Source: Stenocarpella maydis
Lineage: Eukaryota; Ascomycota; Sordariomycetes; Diaporthales; Diaporthaceae
Assembly (NCBI GenBank): GCA_002270565.1
Contig: NQMI01000003.1
Location: 4,691 to 68,690 of the forward strand
Direction of reading: 5' to 3'
Length of the DNA: 64,000 nt
Shown here: positions 57,337-64,000 of the stretch, piece by piece
Layout of the letters: every line of letters begins with the position of its first letter
Numbering within the stretch: the stretch's first letter is position 1
Made by a program: the position numbers and the translations under genes
The notes under the pieces: model-generated
What the model saw: only the letters and a program-made list of their open reading frames with translations
Database searches by the model: none
What the model was told of the DNA's origin: nothing

Positions 57337-57524
57337 GCCCTTAACGCAACTCTAGCCCTCAGGGTAACTATAGCATATCTGGGATATCTAGGGGATTGCC
57401 CCCATTTCCCGGTATAGTGATCAACGTTATGGACCTTAGCTGCAGCTCGTATACTTAGTTTCTTATTGTCATGAAGAGCTTCAAGGGCTAATAATACCCT
57501 GGCTTCCTTTGAGAGAGAAACCAT

Positions 57525-59011
57525 GTTAGGTTGTTGAGAAAATTGGCGTTGAAGGAGTGGGAGTCGCGTCGCGTCGAAAAGTGGCTCACTCGCTCATCAT
57601 GTACGTTATTTAGAGGTTATTAATTCGTGTGGGAATCCTGCGCCGAATCAGGAGTTGCGCTGAAACTGGACCAGGGACGCTACTCATTTGACGCTGAAAC
57701 ATTTTGGCTCTTTGTATTCTGCGTTGATTTTCACAGCCTAGTGTGGTCAAATTGCTCCACGATAGGTGGACTGGATGAATTGAGGGTTCTGGCACAGGAT
57801 CTTGGAATAGTCTTTGCGCGGAGACGCCCCGTCAGTTCGCCACCGATTTGGCAGAGGCCCGAGAGCTGAGGCAGGTAGCGGGGGGATGGCTGAAAACCCC
57901 CAACAACGCAAGAGCGCCTTGAGGCGAACCGTTCGTCAGGTTGCCTTTCGTAGGCAGACAGGATGCATGCGAGACTAATGCACTCGTGCCCGACAAAGAA
58001 TCTATGTAACATCAACGAGGCGACCACACGGATGGCAACTGAGCTGAGTCAACAGGGCCAGTTAAGGCTTGGCGTGCTTGGCACACATGATGACGATGAC
58101 CTCAGTCATGGATGGGCTCGGCCCTGGTAATAATAAGGGTGTGTCCACGAAACTGCTCAGATCTCGACTCGTAAACGACGAGGCTCCGAATTTTTCCTGC
58201 TGCCTGGCACGCAACCTAGTGAAGGCAGTTTGTTGACCCCCGCCGCAAACCCACAAATTCAGCAATGTGGTGTAGACACCCGATCCATTTCAGCTAACTT
58301 AGTAACCATCTTACATTGCCACTTATCCAAAGAGGAAGGAAGGAAGGCCGGTAAGAAATGGCGTCAGCTGAAGCACGAATACGGGTTAACACACAGCTAC
58401 TACAATATGTATGTGGAGACAAATCTAAAGCTGTCCATCGTTTCCACACACAATATATCGGCCGTCAGGGCCCAGGTGTATTTTTACCTGCTTGGCAGTC
58501 AAGCATTAATGCGAGTCCCGTACAAGTCACTCAATACCTATATTGCCTAAAGAGCGGGCTAGAATCAGCACCGACTACTGTCTTTCAGTGTTCCCTTCAA
58601 AGCTCACCTTGAGAAGTATTTAGTGTGATCATTCAATTTGGTTATAAGCCCATGCGTAACGTGGATGTATGAAAAGAGAATCAAGAGTTGTTTTCTTTGT
58701 ATGTGTCATCTTGCCCTCGGTTAGAGGCCCTCGGTTAGAGCTGAGAGACATGGCGCACACCATAAAGATGTTTCCAGCGTTTAAAAAGATCTTTTGTGCA
58801 GGTGGCGTCTCTAAGTGGGTCCACCGGTTGGGGGAAACTGAGCGTCTCACTGTATTCCTATACTTCTATTTAAACTCCCTTCGTTGCAACTTATTATAAA
58901 GTGTCTGGCATTCACCCTAAACAGGAGACAGTCTTCTCTGCAAGTGTCAACCCCGTCTTGCTCATCACAATTCAACCAAATTCGACGTCAGAAGTCAGCT
59001 ACGCAGACAGG
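57525..59011. other. Gene-poor stretch upstream of the secreted-protein gene
   Basis: 1.5 kb of balanced to AT-leaning sequence with many short frames and no domain. A TATTTAA at 58868-58874 about 140 bp upstream of the ATG at 59012 could belong to its promoter. Confidence 0.55.
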
Positions 59012-59720
59012 ATGCAGCTTATTACCGCCTTGCTCGCCATCATGGCCTCAGTGGCTGTAACCGCTGCCGTCGTGGACACAACGCTCGCCCACCACCCCCT
59101 GCTTCCCAGGAACTATCCTGATGGTGTTATCGTTACAGCAATCAGCCCTGATGATATCCCTGAGGAAATCCGCAACGGAACTATCTCCAGTGATACTAAA
59201 TTATCTCGAGATATTGGAAAAAGAGACCCCGGCGTCTATCTTTGTGTTGATTCGTACTGGCGAGGATATTGTGTTCACATTAGCACACCACTTAATGTTT
59301 GCGGTAAGGCGCTCTAATGTCCAAAGTTCACCTATGCATTTCAGAATTCAATCTATTGTCTGGGAGATCATACTGGCATCATTATTTAAAATCAAGACTA
59401 ACCTACTGAGCAGTTCCCCTTGGGCCAGACTTGAATGACAAGGTCTCATCAGTTGGTCCTGACACCAGCGTTGGCGATTGCCGCTTCCATTTGTAGGTTG
59501 CTATCGCTCCAATGTCTCCGGGCCTCGTAGTCCAAAAAGCAAAGGAGAAAACATGGGGAGTTGCTGACCATCGGTTTGCAGCGACTCTGGCTGTCCACCT
59601 AATGCCTGCGACCACTTCGACGTTCGCAGCCCTGGTTACAATGACCTGGGCAGCATGGGAGGCGTGTGTGGTTACAACGCTCCGAATGACAAGATCTCCA
59701 GCTATGAGTGCTTTGGTTAG
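59012..59720 (+). CDS. Cys-rich small secreted protein, three exons, 169 aa
   Basis: Spliced model: 59012-59303, 59414-59492, 59582-59720. The introns are 110 bp (GTAAGG..GCAG) and 89 bp (GTAGGT..GCAG). Splicing joins LNVC-VPLGPDLNDKVSSVGPD and CRFHF-DSGCPPNAC, then YNDLGSMGG and KISSYECFG before the stop; without splicing every exon runs into stops. The signal peptide is MQLITALLAIMASVAVTAA. A Lys-Arg site in DIGKRDPG near residue 70 could be cut by a Kex2-type protease, releasing a mature domain of about 95 residues with all eight cysteines (possible four disulfides). Small secreted fungal proteins with LNDKVSS and YNDLGSMGG wording are a family I have seen among uncharacterised secreted proteins; no function is known to me. 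It lies between two transposon relics, a typical place for effector-like genes. The role is inference. Confidence 0.78.
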
Positions 59721-60040
59721 ATCCTTTCGCCTGCTATACTCAGATCCTGCCATGAATAATGCCACTGTACTATTCGGGCAAGGCCGCTGTCTGCCATAAT
59801 TACTTGGCAGTTATATATTGTGACATATTCTTTATCGACCTTTTTGAATACGAAAGAAGCGACATTAAGGTACTTCAGGGCCGTTACTGCAGCCGGTCCC
59901 GAGTGCAGTCCTCCGTAGGCGCTTGCCTGACGGATAACGCAGCTAAAACTGGCTCACCAGTCTTAGTGTTGTGCTTTTCTCCTCAACCACTTCACGTAAA
60001 CAGCTTTACCTTGACGAAAGAATTAAATTGCCATACCGGA
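59721..60040. other. Flank of the secreted-protein gene
   Basis: 320 bp with no gene; it includes the 3' flank of the secreted-protein gene. Confidence 0.55.
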
Positions 60041-60370
60041 TCAATTGCAATGGATTCAGAAACACTCTATCAAACCAAAAATTGAACTCGCCTTGAAGGA
60101 AATTGAAGATGGCACGCTATCATTACGTAAGGCAGCTAGGGTCATGGTGTTGCAAGAAGCACATTGCACGACCGCACAAAGGGCAATATTTCGCGCGACA
60201 AAGAGGAAAAGAGCAGAAAGAGGCTATCGCCAGTCATGGAGCAGCCAGTCTTCAACTGGGTTCTCGGAGAAGAGCGCGCCAATCACACTCCTGCAAAAGC
60301 GAGGGTGTACCGCTTTGCAGAAGCCATGTACAACGCCGCCGGTATGTTGAGAACCAACATGACAGGGTCC
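60041..60370 (+). pseudogene. Transposase HTH fragment (pogo/CENPB type)
   Basis: IELALKEIEDGTLSLRKAARV at 60070-60130 matches the N-terminal psq/HTH domain of pogo-type transposases. The next piece lies in another frame: KRLSPVMEQPVFNWVLGEERANHTPAKARVYRFAEAMYNAAG (to about 60340), the CENPB-type DNA-binding domain. A frame change between them and the absence of any DDE domain after 60370 make it a truncated relic. It is unlike the pogo relic at 56210-57524 in wording, so it is a different family. Confidence 0.7.
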
Positions 60371-62373
60371 AATTTCCAGCGGCCATACACTAGAGGGGTC
60401 AGACGAATCAAGCGACAACCGACCAGGGGGGGGGGCAGGTTTCGTTTTCCAGGCACAGCTGGACCCACTGCACATGGGAAGCCCGCTGCGGATGACATCC
60501 GCGGATGGGATCTTTCTGTTGATGTGGGTACTTGCAAACTGCATAAGTACTGCGAGGAAAGGCGCCGGATACATCAAGCGGCATGGCTGGCCATGGTTCC
60601 AACAACTCCACCTCATGTCAGCCTTGATCTGGAGCCAGTTAGTGGATGGCCGATTGCAACCTGCATGCCTCTCCTGCAAGTGTCCATGATCAGGCCACGC
60701 CCGCCCGTGAGCACAGGAGAGACTATCACACGCACTGTGTGCACCCTTTCTCTGTGTGGCCAGGACTGGGTTCAGTCACATCCGCTTGCACAGACGCAGT
60801 AAGGGCCGTCCCGACAGTCTGGTAAATTCCATTTTATTGCCTCAATCCTTGTCGGCTTAGTGCGTTGGGAGACGCAGCGTCAGCATCGGTCCCCCCTCCC
60901 GACCAGTCTTCTTGCCCTGCCTCGCTTTGGTAGACTTCTTAAGCTCCTGGCTTGCCGATGGATTTCCCTCTCCGACCTGCCCGAAGCACAGGCGGAGGAA
61001 TCTCTCGCTTGCCTGCAGGGCCCTATGGCGAATCCTTGGGTCTTGCGACTTTGCTCTGCGGGCTAATACTACACTGCCTGCGTGCCTATGTACCTATAGG
61101 TGCACTTAGACATGCACCAGGCGGCTTTGCTTTCGTTCTTCTATAGCACTTGCCACACTTTAATGGCTGCATAGTACATACATAGCTGGCTCGCCGAAAT
61201 TATGTGTAACAGTTTTCCCCATCATTCCAGGGGTTACCTCGAGGCGATCTCAATGTAGAACTCAGTTTCCGCACATAAAGGTACGAGGCAAACCTATCAT
61301 CATTTCGGCTGAGAAGCAGGACCCCTAGCCGTCCAGTGGGTCGCCCGGTCCGACGTAGACTCTGGTTATTATGCTCTGTGGGATCTAGTCACATCGTCAT
61401 GTTTCGCTATACCGTCTGCTATCTGCTCGATTGTGCAGTGACAGGCATGTGGACCTGGAGCTTCTCTTCCGCATCTTGGACTCATCTGGACCCAGAACAG
61501 CATGCCTTTGCATGATCCAGGGGTCGAAAGATCGGGCGGGGATTCTAGTGGGATGCACCGTTCTTCAGCCATTCATATATCTACTGTGAAGTACTTGTGT
61601 GGGTGACATCCTCAAGCTATGGCCGAGCCAAGAAGATCACACAGCCCGCTTCGAACGGGGCACACTTTCAATATCCTGCAGCACAGTGTATGGCTCGGAT
61701 GCAGGATGCAGCCCGCATCTACAACCAACTGCAGACAGGGTAACAGTTTCCACCAGGAAAGACAAACCCACAGGGTTTTCGGTAGGTACAACTGCAACTG
61801 CTCATGTCAATATGCACCCTCACAAAGTCTCGGCTCAGTGAATCCAAAAAATGACAAGTCCCCTCATCTCCCCCTCCAATAGCGCTTGAAAACCGGACCC
61901 GGTTCTCTGGGGAAGACGGTCGTCGACATGTATTGTGGCGCTTGAAACAGTGTTCTTTACTGGCAACCTTCCACCAACCAACAGTTGCTTTTACACAGTA
62001 GGTAAAGTGGGAGGAGGCAGCGGGGGGGGGGCATGTCCATGTCTCCCCTCCCCTTTTACCCCCTCCCCTTTTTCCTCCTCTTCATCGTTCAGCACTGCTT
62101 TCACCAGTCACGGTTGATCGAATCTGAGAGACTTTGCCCAAGTGGATTCCCGGACCACTTAAAGAGAACCGAGTATAACATGTTGCTTATCTTTCTTCGT
62201 CATTCTCATTCTGTTTTGCTTATGTGAATGTCCTTGGTCAAAGCCAGCAGTTACTCCGAGACTTTGAAAAGGCCCACAGGACCGCTCGTTTTTCAAAGCT
62301 GCTTCCCAGGAAATACGGCGATTTTGCCTATTTCGAAACAGCATTTCACCAAGCTCGCCGAAAGGAGTGTACG
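60371..62373. other. Intergenic, 2.0 kb, no gene
   Basis: Poly-G runs at 60427-60435 and 62022-62030, and CT-rich sequence at 62040-62100 that looks like a promoter of the last gene. Frames at 60164-60802 continue out of the transposase fragment and are not a gene. No domain elsewhere. Confidence 0.55.
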
Positions 62374-64000
62374 ATGGATGGAGCATCGAGTAACCTTCCG
62401 CTGACCCCTAAAATGATTCCAAGAAATGACCCCTGGTCATCAGGGCGGGATATGGCCACGATCATTGCGCAAACTCATCAGAAGAACAGCTCTTGTTGTC
62501 TATCATCGGGCGCAAACCCACAGTCAATCCCAGCCGGTCGATGCTTGCCTCCGATCCAGAAACAACAGCAATCCAGATCTGACCCCACTGGGGATACCAA
62601 TATTTGCGGAACCTCACAGACGGTCTTTCCAAGAAATAATGTCCCCATCGCGGCCCGGAGAGTTGAGTATCCACAACCTCCACGTCCGCATTGGTTCGAC
62701 CAACCCCTTCAATACCACCGCTCTGAGCAGTCAACCTCGGCCTTCGATTGGAATTGCCTCCCAGAGGCCGAACGTCAGAGGCTTGTTCATCCCGAGGAAC
62801 TGGAGCACAAACGGTATGGGCTTGTACCAAGGGCCGCGCCTGTGTCGCTCGAAGTAGGGGCTTGGGAGCTCGATGCACTAGCTGTTGCGAAGTCCAAGAA
62901 TGCATTGAGGCAGGCCTCGAGCCACCAGATTTCGTCCAACAGTAGGCCAACATGTTCTTGGGCCGCTGTGGGAAACCCCGCAATGGAATCGACCCCCTTT
63001 GACTTCGTGACGGACCACTCTCGCAAAAATGGTACTTGGCATCAGCAACCTTCAGCTTATCTGAGTCCACCACATTCTCTGGCCGACAATGGCGGACGGC
63101 TCGGCTATCAGGGCCAATTTTCACGAAGAACATCTTCTGTGTTTTCTGGCAGCCCACTCACGGGACGTCCAGACACAATGCGGAGCATATTACCCTCAAG
63201 CAGACGTGGATCGCCTCCCACCAGCCCAACAACTACCGCCACCACTGTAGGTTTCGACAGCCGTCAAGGATCAACGGGTCCGGACGAGTTGTCCCCGACA
63301 TTTGAACAGATCTACGATGTCCCACAGGTCAACCTGGCACCTCGATACACGGAAAGGAAGTCAATTCTGGAAAGATCCCCGACAAAAATATTCATGCGGA
63401 TCATGCTTCACTGTGGCTATAAGCAACAAATCCTACTCAAGCGTTGCAACTCCAATATGTATGACATGGTCCGGCTTGAAGCGATACCTTGGGAAATCAA
63501 GACCGCTGTCTTGCTACGTGAGGAAAATTACAACCCGAGAAACTTTGCCATAAAGAATTCAAGGCCCCGGCAAGTTGATAATCATGCAGGCCAGGATTCA
63601 GATGCTGCATGCAGTTCCAATGACGAAGGACCGCCTCCGTGCAAAGCCAACAAGGGAAAGAGGAGCCAGGAAAATACTTCATCCGGAGGAAAGAATCGAT
63701 CAAAAGACAAGCCAAGCGATGACGAAATCGGCAATTTTGCATGCTACATGTGCTTCAAAGTCCTCCCAGCTTATTATTTCGAGGGAAAGCATCTCAAGAG
63801 CAATACCACCGGGCCCGTCAAGGGCCAGAAGAAGCGCGGTCAGAACAATCAGTCAGACAAGAAAGTCGATATGCGCGTTGAGTACGTGCATGTCATTTCA
63901 GTCAGCCCTAGCCGTCCCCCGGAGTGGCTCGTCAAGGACAACGCGGAAATCACGGCCACAGACGTCGAATCGTACGTGGTAGAGCGCATGAAGAAAGGAG
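62374..64000 (+). CDS. Unrecognised large protein, 5' part, runs off the window
   Basis: One frame is open from 62179 to the last base; the first ATG in it is at 62374, giving at least 542 residues with no stop. An upstream exon is possible. The first 300 residues are polar, Ser/Pro/Gln-rich and probably disordered. The later part looks folded: IFMRIMLHCGYKQQILLKRC, then MYDMVRLEAIPWEIKTAVLLREENYNPRNF, a Lys/Ser-rich linker, a Cys pair in FACYMCFKVLPAYYFEGK, and VDMRVEYVHVISVSPSRPPEWLVKD. The Cys-x-x-Cys may start a zinc-binding module whose other ligands lie beyond the window. I do not recognise a named family. Neighbouring short frames are shadows. Confidence 0.75.
   Translation, partial: MDGASSNLPLTPKMIPRNDPWSSGRDMATIIAQTHQKNSSCCLSSGANPQSIPAGRCLPPIQKQQQSRSDPTGDTNICGTSQTVFPRNNVPIAARRVEYPQPPRPHWFDQPLQYHRSEQSTSAFDWNCLPEAERQRLVHPEELEHKRYGLVPRAAPVSLEVGAWELDALAVAKSKNALRQASSHQISSNSRPTCSWAAVGNPAMESTPFDFVTDHSRKNGTWHQQPSAYLSPPHSLADNGGRLGYQGQFSRRTSSVFSGSPLTGRPDTMRSILPSSRRGSPPTSPTTTATTVGFDSRQGSTGPDELSPTFEQIYDVPQVNLAPRYTERKSILERSPTKIFMRIMLHCGYKQQILLKRCNSNMYDMVRLEAIPWEIKTAVLLREENYNPRNFAIKNSRPRQVDNHAGQDSDAACSSNDEGPPPCKANKGKRSQENTSSGGKNRSKDKPSDDEIGNFACYMCFKVLPAYYFEGKHLKSNTTGPVKGQKKRGQNNQSDKKVDMRVEYVHVISVSPSRPPEWLVKDNAEITATDVESYVVERMKKG

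Larger units (their letters stand above)
56873..57412. mobile_element. 540-bp insertion inside the pogo relic
   Basis: The transposase reading breaks after ..NVDHYT on one side and resumes with TLSRQR on the other, as if one piece of DNA were placed between. The flanks are TATA on each side (56869-56872 and 57413-57416), compatible with a TA or TATA target duplication. The insert has no coding frame of its own, so it looks like a non-autonomous element (MITE). Its outermost bases, TGCCGTACCGGGG and the inverse CCGGGAAATGGGGG, match only in part. Confidence 0.65.
56210..57524 (-). pseudogene. pogo/Fot1-type transposase relic, split by an insertion
   Basis: The 5' end at 57524 reads MVSLSKEARVLLALEAL..LSIRAAAKVHNVDHYT, the N-terminal helix-turn-helix. 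The rest resumes at about 56872 with TLSRQRASKPP and KKLTQPEEEV (CENPB-type HTH), then LPPILSSIEDIANQLL, VHDNVYNFDETGFIIG (first catalytic Asp of DDE_1) and PPLIILG..YHLANWYTEC..DNGWTN. Stops (TAG/TAA) interrupt it. No clean C-terminal part with the last catalytic Asp is visible. The gap between the two coding parts equals the insertion described below. Not functional. Confidence 0.82.

Overview
The window is nuclear DNA of a filamentous ascomycete, most likely a Sordariomycete. The evidence is GC-rich genes with short GT-AG introns (about 50-110 bp), fungal-specific families (Zn2Cys6 regulator, hybrid histidine kinase, CFT1, TDT transporter, a DUF7732-like wall protein), and AT-rich blocks full of TAA/TAG with the C-to-T/G-to-A bias of repeat-induced point mutation (RIP). 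The species cannot be named from the sequence. N positions (1774, 12255-12263, 13583) show a draft assembly.

Layout. 1-2460: AT-rich RIP-degraded block. 2461-7850: a candidate small secreted protein, a three-exon epoxide hydrolase and a GNAT acetyltransferase. 7917-14393: one complete but dead Ty1/copia retrotransposon with two LTRs and a perfect 5-bp target duplication. 14394-25447: a GH79 glucuronidase, a mitochondrial succinate-semialdehyde dehydrogenase and a four-TM membrane protein, separated by long non-coding stretches with microsatellites. 25448-26917: Tc1/mariner transposase relic. 28644-36667: a 1506-residue hybrid histidine kinase and a Ser/Gly-rich surface protein. 37540-38430: second AT-rich block. 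38952-55823: the gene-dense core, with an ANCHR-like abscission regulator, a TDT dicarboxylate/malate-type carrier, an LMBD1-like lysosomal transporter, CFT1/CPSF160, a signal-peptide agmatinase and, divergent from it, a CTF1-like Zn2Cys6 factor. 55824-62373: gene-poor and transposon-rich, with a pogo/Fot1 relic split by a 540-bp insertion, a three-exon Cys-rich secreted protein and a second HTH relic. 62374-64000: the 5' part of an unrecognised gene that runs off the window.

The genes do not form one pathway or an obvious biosynthetic cluster. Housekeeping genes (CFT1, LMBD1-like, ANCHR-like) sit in the dense core. Secreted or environment-facing genes (two small secreted proteins, GH79, secreted agmatinase, wall protein) lie at the edges or inside repeat-rich parts, as in genomes with fast- and slow-evolving compartments. 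The most distinctive signals are the reciprocal RIP pattern in the two copia LTRs, the nested insertion in the pogo relic, and the 169-residue secreted protein that appears only after splicing three short exons. I found no wholly new multi-gene system.
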